From contig JAKOGH010000138.1 of assembly GCA_024811115.1 (NCBI GenBank), forward strand, positions 62,001-126,000: 64,000 nt of DNA. Reading direction: 5' to 3'. Source of the stretch: Terana coerulea (lineage: Eukaryota; Basidiomycota; Agaricomycetes; Polyporales; Phanerochaetaceae). Shown here piece by piece: positions 11,401-23,007 of this stretch; position 1 is the stretch's first letter; the number at the start of each line of letters is the position of its first letter. A program made the translations under genes and the position numbers. The notes beneath the pieces are model-generated. The model searched no databases. It saw only the letters and a program-made list of their open reading frames with translations, and was not told the DNA's origin.

Positions 11401-12889
11401 TTGAGCGCCTTCTCAAGCAGTGCGAGTTTGCGTCGAAAAACCCGCATCACGATAACAGGGATGTCCGTGTAGTTTTGCCCAGGCAGGAGCTGAGACTGAA
11501 TTTCAGGCCAATGGGCGTTGCAGGTCATGGTGACAAAGAAGGTGGGAGGGCCAAAGCGCGCCGCTATTGCAAGTGAGTCGGCAATCTGTTCAGACGCCCA
11601 ACGATTTGAGCCGAGGAAAGACGAAGGGAGATAAATATTTTGTGTGTCGGCAACCACAGGAACACCCATAAGCCTCGCATCCTCCTCGAGAACAGCTTGC
11701 TGGTGTGTGCGGATGTAGTTCAATCGACATTCGAGGTTGCGCGTAAACATGTCGACAACGTACTCATTGACTAAGCGCCCAAAAATGCGAAACCGAGGCT
11801 CTCGAAGAAGTCGTCCGCGATAGAACCATAGCTGCGTTGTTGCTGCTCTCTCCCAGTTGTGAGTCGGCCCATCAAGAACTCCGGGATTGTGACCAAAAAA
11901 CGCGCCAATATTCTGGTCCAAGACACCCCAACCAAGTGTTCCATGCGGAAAGAGGAGCGGATACGCCAAAGGCTCCCAAAGGCGGCTTATAGTCGGAATA
12001 GAGTGGTTGCGATTGTCATTACGCAGGATAACGAGTCGCCGAGCGCGAACTTCGGAAAGCGCGGTGTTATCATACGACATAAGCGCAGCAATTTCTGGGG
12101 CGGCACCGGTATCTTCGAGAATGATGCTCGCGTTTGGGCACAGTTCTTGGGGAAGATGGCTGAGGACTTGTAGCTGACGGACAAATGGATTGCATCGCGT
12201 AAGAGCGAGCTGGAATGTGGTGATCCAAGCAAGTGGAAGGCGGGATGCATGTGTTGCATGGGGTAGAGTGAACGGTGAAAAGCTGTCATATAGCAGCCAC
12301 TTCACGGCGGAATTCTGGTGGCTGGGACGAACTCGGTGGTATATCTTTCCCTGGATTGCCATGAATCCGGGAGGGCCATTGTCGAAGGCGGGAAATTTGG
12401 CCGTTGTCTCGAGAGAGGCGAAGGAGAACACGAGGTTCAAGGTGCGCGATAGGGAAGATATGTTGGGATGATTGACAATTGTATTCATTTCGGGAGGTAA
12501 TGGTGGTAGTAGTGGGACATTGTTGTAGTGGCTACCATTAGGCCCACAGCAGAAGCCAGGGTTTTCGCCAGTCAATAGTGCAATGCGGCATACCGGGCAT
12601 TGGTGTACACGACCTCCTCTAACCGCTCCCCAATTCATCCTAGTAGACGGTATCTCCTCAACATCAATGAACCAGGTTCGCGTTCGGGTGTTCTCGTTGT
12701 CGATGTTCATGTTCACGGCACGTAAGCGAGGTGGAATTGAAAGAGCAAGCTGCAGACTGTGAGCATTTCACATAAAGGAAAATGTTTAGATCTCACCTCT
12801 CCTTCGGATGCAGGGTTTGGGATGTTGACTGGCTCATCATCGTTGTAGAGCGTTTGGTCTTCGATTTCGCCAGCGGTGGGGTTGTTCAT
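8422..12889 (-). CDS. Helitron Rep/PIF1-like helicase
   Basis: It encodes the rolling-circle transposase. The proposed start is ATG at 12889 (MNNPTAGEIED), then an intron, then a CxxC region (HQCPVCRIALLTGENPGFCC). The Helitron-like N domain has FFVTMTCNAHWPEI, the HUH motif region EFQKRGLPHAHILL, and the two-tyrosine motif YLFKYIHKG. An intron at 10927-10865 joins IHKG to PDRARY. The PIF1 helicase has Walker A DGKAGRGKTYLV, then an intron at 9656-9590, then IWDEAPMANKAVL (Walker B), LLGDFRQTCPVI, LAPTNRQVDAYN and the C-terminal FNSCQGLTLDRVG...YTALSR. One frame break at the G pair 9087-9088 separates FVFPMESWHPPYVL from RSILAPTNRQ; removing one base repairs it. All catalytic motifs are present, so the element is intact or very young. 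Confidence 0.9.
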
Positions 12890-13536
12890 GGCAATACTGC
12901 TCGAGAGTCGATAAGCACGCATTTCGGTAGGGTTGAGTAGCCATCAACATACCTAACAATTGATTGTTAAATATTATATGCCCAGAATCGACCAGGCTGA
13001 GACGTTCTGTTGCGGCTTGTGATAGGTGGCCTGATGATGCATGAGAATCGTCATGCAACCACCAGAAGGGGGCGTATATGTTAGACTTACCACAATGCGT
13101 ACACATAGAGAATAGAGGTGCACATTGTGACATGTACATCAGGATGTAGCCTTCGACATGTTGCTGTAGCGACCTATGGCAGGTCGTTGCGACAATCGCC
13201 GAGCCTTTGCGCACGTGGATTGTATATTGCCAAATGTTTGGGCAGGAGTGCGTGCGGCATGTTCAATTGAGATGCGTGCGGACGATGTCGGCTTGGAGGA
13301 TGTTACGGGATGTTATGACAAAGCGTTGAACGGCTCAGTGTTCGGTGTAATGATCTAAGCAGCAAGCGCCAAACATGTTGGCCGGGGCCGCGTAATTAGG
13401 CGTCTATATACCAAACTGGGCGACGCCACAAAGTCGTTGTCCTATTGCGGACATTGGCCAATGGCACGATTCTACAGCAGCACTGAGCACTGTGGTGATT
13501 AAGAGAGTGGAGGTTGATACATTGGCTTTCAAAATT
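12890..13536. other. Helitron 5' side and flank
   Basis: It must contain the Helitron promoter and 5' terminus. On the minus strand a perfect GTAAGT donor follows MCTHCG near 13090, so one more upstream exon of the transposase is possible. The rest (13230-13536) shows no coding signal. Confidence 0.35.
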
Positions 13537-15205
13537 CTAGGGGCTGGCAGGCTCTAGCTCAGGCATAGAGCCGAGCGACGACGTACTACCGAGGCACTCA
13601 GCTGACAACTCCATGTCAGATGTACTAGTACTAGCGGCATGGTGACTAATGGAATCGAGTAGCTGAACCGGTCCACGCTTCTGGACCTCAGGCACTAAGT
13701 GCAAATGGATATGCTATAAATTATCAGATTGTAGTTTCAGCTTAGTAAACGTAGGGGAGCACATACGTCTTGAAACTGTGTGAACCAATGGACAGGTTTC
13801 ATTGCAGTGCGACCCTGAATCTCGAGGCCGGGCTTCAAATCTGATCGGAAGTAGACTGGTACTCCAGTCCCGCAAGATGAGCAGGACTCTTCTGTCCGCT
13901 TCATGATCTCCGGATCTTGGCGAAGACTGCCAGGCTGAATGCAGAGGAGCTTCCCAACTAAGATGCGAGCTGGTGAAGAAGTTGTGTCAGAAATTTGTTT
14001 TGCCCTCAGGAAGTCTTAGAAATGGAAATAGAAAGTCATGGAAGGTATGTCAACAGATGAACGTACGGCTGCTAAAAATTTTAAGCAAAAGCTTGCGTGC
14101 TTTGCCTTTCATTTCACCAACGACAACTGATTGGACGGCGGTTCACTGAGAGAAGTTTAGCCGAACTAGTAGAGTCGAGGCTAAGACTTAGTAGGATAGT
14201 GCGAAGACTTGCTCGAAGACAACCAACACTTATATAGTAGACTACCGTTGTTAATGTGGAGCAAAGTGATACATATGAGTGTCGGGACTCGGAAGTTCAA
14301 AATAGTCGGCCGACTCCTCCGGATCACTACATACCGGGAGACAGTGCACTGCAGAAATAGCAAATTAGCATTAAAGAGCTATGTCAAAACGATGGGCTAC
14401 TTACCGAGCACACTGTAGAGTATGACTAATTTGTTGGAAAGACGGGGAATAACTGCCGTCATTCGGCCAGGAAGAAAACGGGCTACCCTTCAATTTGCCA
14501 AATCTAGCTCCGAGCAAGGAGTACTCGGAGCGAGCCTTAGCGAGGGCGGTGCACGCATTTTCGTCGAAATAGACCACGCCGTCTGCTGAGCCGGGAGACA
14601 GCGCGTACACGATATTTGTTACGCGAGGCAGCCGGTGTGGATCAAAATTGTAGTCGGATACGTGGTCGAGAACGACGGCGTACGCCAAGCGCAGCAGAGC
14701 GTGGGCCAATTGGGCTGAGGCCAGCGGTACCGAGGTGGAAATATGGAATATGACTGAGATGTGCCCGAGCACATCGCGATGGCAACGGGGACTGAGCGCC
14801 ATACGAAGAATGCAGGCGCATCTACGACGTTGCGACCCTGGCCGACCTTCACGGTTGGGGAATATATAGAACTTCGCGGCTGCAAATCAGCATTAGTGTA
14901 CGAGCAGCCGGACTGCGGTATTCATGCATACCGCAAGAAGATATGCCAACGGCGACACGAGCTCAATGGTTTCACGGGTATTGCCCCATACCGCATTAAT
15001 CGCGGCTACAATCGCATCACAATTTCTTGAGTTGACAACGACGTCCTCGGTGTTGTTGAAGCCGTGCCCTAGTATATGTCAGATCAGCGTCGGGGTCAAA
15101 GAGTAACACAGAGAACACTGAACCAAGAGTGCGACGGTGAAGGGGTGATAGCTGCGAGCGAGTGGATGCTAAGAAGTGCTTAGCGGTAATAGTCTCGTCA
15201 GCCAT
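13537..15205 (-). CDS. Unrecognised multi-exon conserved-looking gene
   Basis: Exons chain well from ATG at 15205 (MADETITAKHFLASTRSQL). An intron then leads to GHGFNNTEDVVVNSRNCDAI and IVAAINAVWGNTRETIELV. A further intron (GTATGC...GCAG) leads to VGQGRNVVDAPAFFVW, then LRLAYAVVLDHVSDYNFDPH and KLKGSPFSSWPNDGSYSPSF up to about 14399. After a longer, uncertain intron region (about 14337-14140) come GEMKGKARKLLLKIF, ARILVGKLLCIQPGSL, a CSSCGTGVPVYF segment and an acidic Ser-rich tail ending PELEPASP and TAG. One frame break near 14760-14780 remains unexplained by any GT-AG intron. I recognise no family. It could be a functional unknown or a recent pseudogene. Confidence 0.5.
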
Positions 15206-15371
15206 TGAGAAAGTGAAAACACTTCACTGACCACTGGGTTTCGCACATACCTTTATATGTTTGGAGGTTGGTACACTCAGGACAGGGTAGGTAGGTGAGG
15301 GGTGGTGATTTGTTCTACATACATGCAAGCCTTACAATTCTACAGTCTACGTGAGAGCATCATCATGCTAA

Positions 15372-16581
15372 CTACTGACCCGCCTTCCTCTTCTTCTGAG
15401 AGGACCTCAACTTCTTTCCCTCCGAAACTGCACCCGGGGTAGATTCCATCACATCCTCTTCTTCGCCACCTGCAGCCTCAGCTGGAGCCTGGGCACTGAC
15501 TGTGGCAGTCATGGGAGAGCCGACCGAGCTTGACATGGATGTCAGGCTGGAGAGTGACGATGCCGACGTCGATGACGAAGGCAGCTGCATTTGCTCATCG
15601 CTCGGAGTCGGCACGGGCAGCTCCGGAGCGCCTTGAACAGCTGGGAATCTATCCAGACATTCAGCACAGGAGCGATACTTCGCATAGCTGAGGGCTTACG
15701 CAGCAGGAGTACGGCCATGCGACGGTCCCGGGGTCGGGCTCATATCGCGTAAATGATCCACAACGGGCTGCGTGGAGGACTGCACGGGAGTCGAAGGCGC
15801 GGTCGTGATCGCCTTGCGAGGACTAAACTTACGACGCTTCGTTGCGGGTGTAGATGGTTGGGATGACGGGCCGGCAGAAGAAGCACCCGGTGTAGCACCA
15901 GGAGCCGGGGCCGCGGCATTGAAGGTGATGGATTCAACCTCGAGCTGGAGTACGCCATCATCCCGGAAACTCGTGCATTTTCCAAAAATATGAATGTTGC
16001 TTTGGAGCGACGGGAGGGGTACGCTGCTCCATCGACTGTTACGCCCATGGAAGACAGCCCTACAATAGAAAAATTGGGTCAGCAAGGGAAGTAGTCAATG
16101 ATCGGGAAAGTACGCACTCAACGAGCGAATTCTTGCTCTGTTCCCAGACTCTCTCGCCGGTGTCCAGGACAACCCTCTTGTTATTGTCCTCTCGCCGGGC
16201 CTGGGATACAGACTGGACGCTCCCCACTACACAGGCGAGGGCAAATGGCATGTTGGGTAGCGCGTCCTGGTAGTTGTCGGCTGTCGGGTCACCGCCGAAC
16301 GGGAAAGAAAAATACGCATCGAGAAAGGCGGGTCCACTGCCTTTGGGAGGGATGTGCGCTCTTGCGACGGCGAACACAACAGTGCAATCGGGGAGGGCAA
16401 CGTCGCCACTGGGGCTGTAGACGCGAAAGCGCGCATCGATGCACCCGGCGTCGCTCTCGTCTTCAGTCTGAAGAGAGGTCGTGTAGTAGTTGTGATAACG
16501 ATTGTTGCCACCAGGACCCTGCGAGACTTCACGTTTGCCGTCGCAGAGACAGAAGAAACCTAGGATGGTGAATGAGGGCAT
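15372..16581 (-). CDS. Nuclear-looking protein with possible OB-like segment
   Basis: Three exons from ATG at 16581 (MPSFTILGFFCLCDGKRE). The first exon encodes a compact domain of about 155 residues; an intron (GTGCGT...TAG) leads to SLQSNIHIFGKCTSFRDDGV and VLQLEVESITFN, a pattern of alternating strands like an OB fold. The rest is Pro/Ser/Ala-rich low complexity with basic clusters KRRKFSPRK and KKLRSSQKKRK, which look like nuclear localisation signals. A second intron precedes the last exon. I do not recognise a named family. The OB-fold reading is weak inference; single-stranded DNA binding would fit but is not shown. Confidence 0.65.
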
Positions 16582-16614
16582 GGTGAATATGAAAGGTGAG
16601 GGGAAGCTGATCGT

Positions 16615-16830
16615 TTACGCAGGCGACCACTGCTCATAAGTACCCCGACGCCGTTGGGCAGGAGTACTTTGGGCAGGGTTGGAATTTGTCAACGCGGTCA
16701 TCGCGGACGATAATGAGCAGAAATAGATGTAAAACACGGAACAAAAAATGAGGGTGAAAAGGATGAACGTCGGTAGGGGAGATGCGGAGGCTGCGGTGAT
16801 GATGAAGAGACGCGCGGGGCGACGGGTCAT
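16615..16830 (-). CDS. Possible small single-pass membrane protein
   Basis: A 71-residue frame (MTRRPARLFIITAASAS...) with one strong hydrophobic segment (TFILFTLIFCSVFYIYFCSL) and a polar tail with AQRRRGTYEQW. It lies between the start of the preceding gene and the mitochondrial TrpRS gene. There is no comparison to support it beyond the shape of the protein. Confidence 0.3.
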   Translation of the reverse strand: MTRRPARLFIITAASASPLPTFILFTLIFCSVFYIYFCSLSSAMTALTNSNPAQSTPAQRRRGTYEQWSPA

Positions 16831-17238
16831 CGGCGCTAGCCAGCTGCGGTGCAAGCACGTGCTCGCGTTCGGCGCTATTGCGTGGAATGGCGGGCTTACG
16901 GGTGGTACTTATACCTGCCAGAGGGCGGGAGTGCCCCGGGGTATCGATTACAATACAGCATAAGTCCGTTTGTTACTTACGTGGCATATGGGTAAAGATA
17001 TAGGTTATGACGTCAGTTACCCGCTGCCCTCCTGATCCTTGTCCTTCGTGGCGCGGGCGAAGCCGCAAGCGGTCAACGCAAACCACGAGGGAACTAGCCA
17101 GATATACCATTACGATACAATCCAGATACAAGCCAACCTCTACAGGCTCTTAACAAAGGCCTATCGACTGCCTGACCTCTCGCATAGTAATCTCCGTTCG
17201 TTTTCTAGCCTTAGCCGCGCCTTCCTCCGCAACCTGGG
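16831..17238. other. Intergenic
   Basis: Between the possible small membrane protein and the 3' end of the TrpRS gene. I see no coding frame or repeat. Confidence 0.5.
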
Positions 17239-18594
<1,356 letters not shown>

Positions 18595-20052
18595 CGGCGT
18601 CTAACGGATCGCGTACCTGCTTTCCGCGCCTGCTGCGTCCGAGCCTTCTCCTTGTACACCACCGGGCGGCGGCGAGGCTGGCGCAGCCTTGGCTGGGGTC
18701 CGGATCAGACCCGGTGTCCGATCCTGTTATCGGTCCCATACCAGGGTGGCAGCGAGGTAAATGAGCACATCTTGTTCCAGGCTTCCCCTTCGCCAGGTCG
18801 CTTCAGGCTGGGACTGGGGCTGCGTCGGCCTGCTCGGAAGGGCAATCTCAGCTTGTCGCGCTCAGTGCCCTCCCAGGGTTTGTCAGATGCTTGCTGCTTC
18901 ACATACCATATATGGTAATCCTCATTAAACATAAGCACATTACGGCAAAAAAAAATCGCATTTATTGTTGAGCGGATGTAATACATGTAGTAATATACAT
19001 ACACTACACTATACTGGCTTGTGATACTTATCTACACTCCTTACTGCTGAGGCTAACTACCAATTACTGTGATAAGTACCAGAATGAGCTATACAAACAG
19101 GGCATCTTGGGGGAGATTGGTGATGGAACGATGGACCTTGCGAAGAAACTGTCCTGTATAGGGAAATGTCAGTATACATGTGTGAGTGACAATGAGCGGC
19201 ATGGCTCACGCTGTTGCATATGGGCTGCTTGGTCAGGCTGCGGGACATCGAGCGAAACACAATGGCTGGGTGGGCAGGAGGTGTGTGTGTCCGGGAATAG
19301 GGCGACACAGCCTGATGTTGCCTGCAGAGTAGGTGGGCTTGAGATATATGAAGAGAGGAGTCAGCAGAGGACGCACCAGTAGAACTCCTGTTGGTGAGAT
19401 TGTCGTCCACGTCCGCCCGGCTGTAGAGGGAGTTAACAAGTGCACGGCAACACCATTTCAAGAGTGCAATGGTCAGTATATCATGGAGGGTGATAGGGAA
19501 AATATGGTACTTACCGCTATTCACTATGCCAGTCTCATGCCTTCGCTTGACGGGTCCTGCGAGTTGGGCAGTCGAGGGTGGAACATGGGTCGGGAATGGA
19601 TCTCACTGTGCTTGTTCTAAAGGTCCGCCTTAGCAGACATACGAGGTGTAAGCGGTGCTGTCGAAACTCATCTGCCCAGCAACAATCATACCACAGAAGA
19701 ACTCCTCGTAGCGGCTGAGTGGAGGTCGTGGGTGAGCATGTCAAAGGGGACTGCGGCCTTGCTCACGAAAACTTATAGCTCGGGGTTGCTGAAATCGATG
19801 ATGAAGATCGATGGCGGAGGTCGACATAAGCCCTGACAGAGGTCAAACCAACCCTGGAGAACAGAGTCCGAAGCGAGGAGGGGCAGGCAGCCTGGATCGA
19901 CCTGCGAGAGAGGGCAAAGCAAGGTTGAAAGTCGCGGGCCTGCTCCGGGTTGATGATCGGTATGTCCGGCGGGTCCGACCAAAGCTTGATCCAGCCTGGG
20001 CGCCAGCAACCTCAGACCGAGGGACCGGGTCACCCGGTGGTGTACTCAGCCT
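18595..20052. other. Long intergenic region without a clear gene
   Basis: About 1.46 kb. The first part (18600-18900) is GC-rich with only short frames. An A9-type run and AT-rich stretch at 18940-19000 looks like a 3' end. On the minus strand near 19500-19520 there is a perfect GTAAGT donor, so a spliced non-coding or poorly coding transcript is possible, but no frame has coding character. Confidence 0.4.
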
Positions 20053-22793
20053 ATGCCCCGCCCTCTGTGCATGCCAGACGAGATGGACGACGAGGACATG
20101 GAACTTCCTGGAGGAAACAATCTTGAGGATGTCACGAATTTGTTTGAGCGAGCGGCCAGCGGCAAGTCGTCATTCTTCACCGGATTGTACAAGGCTCTGA
20201 AGAAGTAGAATTTGCCAGAGATGAAGCCAGAAGAAGTGTTGCTCACTGACGGCTTTGAGCTGATGGAGTCAATGAGTGCCTTCGAAGTAAGTGGCTTCTT
20301 AGTGTCTCGCATTTCCAGCTAACAGACGAAGTCAGATTGGAGAGCCGAGGATGGACAGCGGCATGCTCCTCCCGGAAGATGAAGGTCCTCCGTTTAACCC
20401 ATTGGCACCACTGCTTCCTGAAGAAATATGTTGGATAATGGATAGAACATTTGCCTGCGAGGTGCGCACAACCATTCTGCCGTTGAACTGGATTCCACTC
20501 AACTTCACAAGTTCAGACGGCATGGCACACTGGGAACACACTATCGCAAACCGTATTCACCTTACTATACGTGCACCAACTTCAAGACATAAACCCGGAA
20601 TTACGCCCTCCCTCCTTCCTGTTCTCGTTTGACTCAACCCGCCCGATGGAACTCATTACGACCGTCCTTCGTACCTCGGTGTTCGCCTTCCTCAAATGCT
20701 GCGATCTGGTGTGGAGGGAGCTCTCCAAGAGGAGGGTATACGATGTCAGTGATTCGTTCTTTCTCATCAAGGACCGAGTCAGACGTTGAGACGTCGTCCG
20801 CATTAGATGGAGGACTGGCAGAGCGAGAAGTGCGAAGTTTCCCTGCTGGAAGGTGTTCCAGTTGAGATGGTCCTCCGGAAGCTCGACGAGTCGCACAATT
20901 GGCTGCGAAACTGTGCCTTGGAGTCTTCTTGGATAGACGCGGTGTGCGACAGGCTGGTGCTCCGCAAGGTGAGTTTATATCTGAGCCCGTCATTAAAAGG
21001 TTGCTTAGTGTTCCCCAAAGACGGTGTTGCAGCTCTTCTATATGAGTCATCTGGACAGTCTGGACCACATTAGCTCCCTCATCACCATCGCGCGGAATAC
21101 GATGAGGCGCGTTCGGGCTCAGCCCTCAGAAGTGCCGCCAGCAGGCTCTCCTGCTCTAAGGACATTCGACCCTCATGTCTCGCGGCGTCTCACAACAGTG
21201 ATGCCCAGTCGAGTGCTGGAACTCCCGGCACAAGAAGTGGTTTGGGATGAGATTGAGCGGTGGCTAGATGGCTGGGAGAACGTGATCAAGCTGCGGGACA
21301 GTCAAACCTTACTCACATGGCAGGTCCGTCTACATCTCAGACGCTTTACTTTGCACTTATCGCAATTGCAGATCAATGGCTCACTGGGCATTTGTATACC
21401 AAGCAAGCCATTACCGGCTCCGTACATACGATCGCTGACACAGGTATTCCCGACCGCCGTAAGCCGCGGCGAGAGCTTACATCCTACCAGCGCGCCTTCA
21501 TAGACAACCGTTTGGTCCTTGGCCAATATCCAACAAGCTGGCTCATCGACCAATTCTTCTGGGAAACATTCGCTCTCTCCTACGACTCCATCTGCGAACT
21601 TCTCATCAACTGCTGGGCCGGGCCCAGTCCCCTCGAGTTAGACGAAATGGAGTCTCATCTAATAGAGGTACGTCGCTCGATGAAAAGCGCCATCTCATTG
21701 GTTAAATTCTATTTTTACAGGTACTAAGCGGCTATGTTAGGTCGTTCTGGTGCAATCCTCCCCGAAGACGTCGCTACCTCATGAAGACTGTCAGCGACTG
21801 GCAGCTTCTTCAGGACGCTTTCCTAAGGTTGACGAGAAATCTTGTCGTCTCGGTTCGTGACCATTGCAGTCGATGTTTTGAAATGCCCTCATGTCCCGCG
21901 CAGAGCCCGCATGCAAGCAGTCTCATGCAAGCACTTCCGTCAGCAGCCGAAACGTGGAAATTGGGTATAGCCCGTGAGATCATTCTTTCCGGCTTCCAGC
22001 AGGCCCTGTATGCTTCCGTATGAGCGGCCCATAGCGTATTGGTGCATCGCGCAAATCGTAGATCAACATCTACAATGTCTCGATATTGTTAGGCAAATAG
22101 CGCCTCAAGGTAAGTTCTTGAAAGTGAGCCACCGCAGCAGACTCTAAGCATCAAGTTTAGGTACATTTGCCGCAAACGAGATTTGGTTCCAGAGCCAGTT
22201 TCTGACTGCGATACGAGCCTTGTCCATGGCTTCAGTCGTGGTATGCATATACATTGCATCGTTCTCCTACAGGTGCTTAATGACGGTATCAGTTAACGTC
22301 CAATGTGCGCATGCCTGATCTAGATCGCGTCAAGATGAACTTCAGACTTCGGCACAAATGGCTCTACGCTCCACGGGATCGCCATATCATGCTATTCCCG
22401 CTACCTCCGCTGGAGGAGTTCTATCACGCCGTAGAAGATATCAATTCAGTGCGCCGATTCATCGTTAATGTTACGCATGCGCTCATACATCTCTCGTAGA
22501 CTGGGCTGACTCCTTTGGAGCATCTTCGAGTAGCTCAAGACGCGCTGTCTCAGTTATCAGCTTCCCTCTCTACGCAAAATGTCCTGGACGAAGCGGCTGA
22601 AGGGCGGGAGGAAGTAAGCTCAATGCTTCACTCGATATAAATCATAGCACTGATCATATTCCAGCTCATTCAAGGTCTCATACAGGTGAACGAAAGCCTG
22701 ATAGCCTTCACGAGTCGCGATCCTTCGTCTACCGCAAAATTACACTGGGATCCATCCCAGCATCCTTGGTTCCCCACTGTCACCCAGCCATGA
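20053..22793 (+). CDS. MAK10: NAA35/Mak10, auxiliary subunit of N-terminal acetyltransferase C
   Basis: NatC acetylates the N-termini of proteins starting Met-hydrophobic; NAA35 scaffolds the catalytic NAA30 on ribosomes. The start is ATG at 20053. The first exon ends NNLEDVTNLFERAAS and is followed by a GC-AG intron at 20162-20218, which removes an otherwise in-frame TAG and leads to MKPEEVLLTDGFELMESMSA. The hallmark MSAFEIGEPRMDSGM spans the second intron (20287-20335). Further exons give LSQTVFTLLYVHQLQDINPE, LQLFYMSHLDSLDHISSLIT, and the C-terminal SRDPSSTAKLHWDPSQHPWF before TGA at 22791. One frame break at the CC pair 22016-22017 is repaired by losing one C (QQALYAS to YERPIAYWCIAQ). 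About ten introns. Confidence 0.88.
20162..20218 (+). other. GC-AG intron in NAA35
   Basis: The donor is G|GCAAGT and the acceptor GCCAG; length 57 bp, a multiple of three. Without splicing, the frame hits TAG at about 20206. With it, LFERAAS joins MKPEEVLL through one Glu codon, as in relatives of the family. GCAAGT is the usual donor of the minor GC-AG class. Confidence 0.75.
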
Positions 22794-23007
22794 GTTCATT
22801 TACAGCTGCAACTGGCTATGCCTATCCTATTGTACTGTACTGTTTACAAAGATTACCGCGTCGTCGTAGTGTTCGCGTGCGTTAATGAGACACGGTCGGC
22901 GCCTCCCGTGGTTCGTTTCTTGCTCCCGACCTTCACCTCAGAATCTCGCGCTTTACATCTCGCTTTGCACACTGTCTCTGCTTGTTTTTATTCGAGTGCT
23001 AAACATC

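Larger units (their letters stand above)
8296..12960 (-). mobile_element. Helitron (rolling-circle transposon), autonomous type
   Basis: The stretch is defined by one long minus-strand gene for a Rep-helicase protein. The 3' end should lie between the stop codon at 8422 and the neighbouring gene at 8185. A GC-rich imperfect hairpin (about 8299-8322) and a short tandem repeat (8325-8385) sit there and are candidate terminal structures, but I could not fix a CTRR end. The 5' end (TC) lies somewhere upstream of 12889 and is not determined. Element length is therefore about 4.7-5.2 kb, normal for fungal Helitrons. Confidence 0.8.

Noticed and set aside
11859..12471. Plus-strand frames opposite the Helitron Rep domain
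   Set aside because: Antisense shadows of a gene with clear catalytic motifs.
20162..20218. Premature stop making NAA35 a pseudogene
   Set aside because: A GC-AG intron of the right length and phase removes the stop and restores the family sequence.
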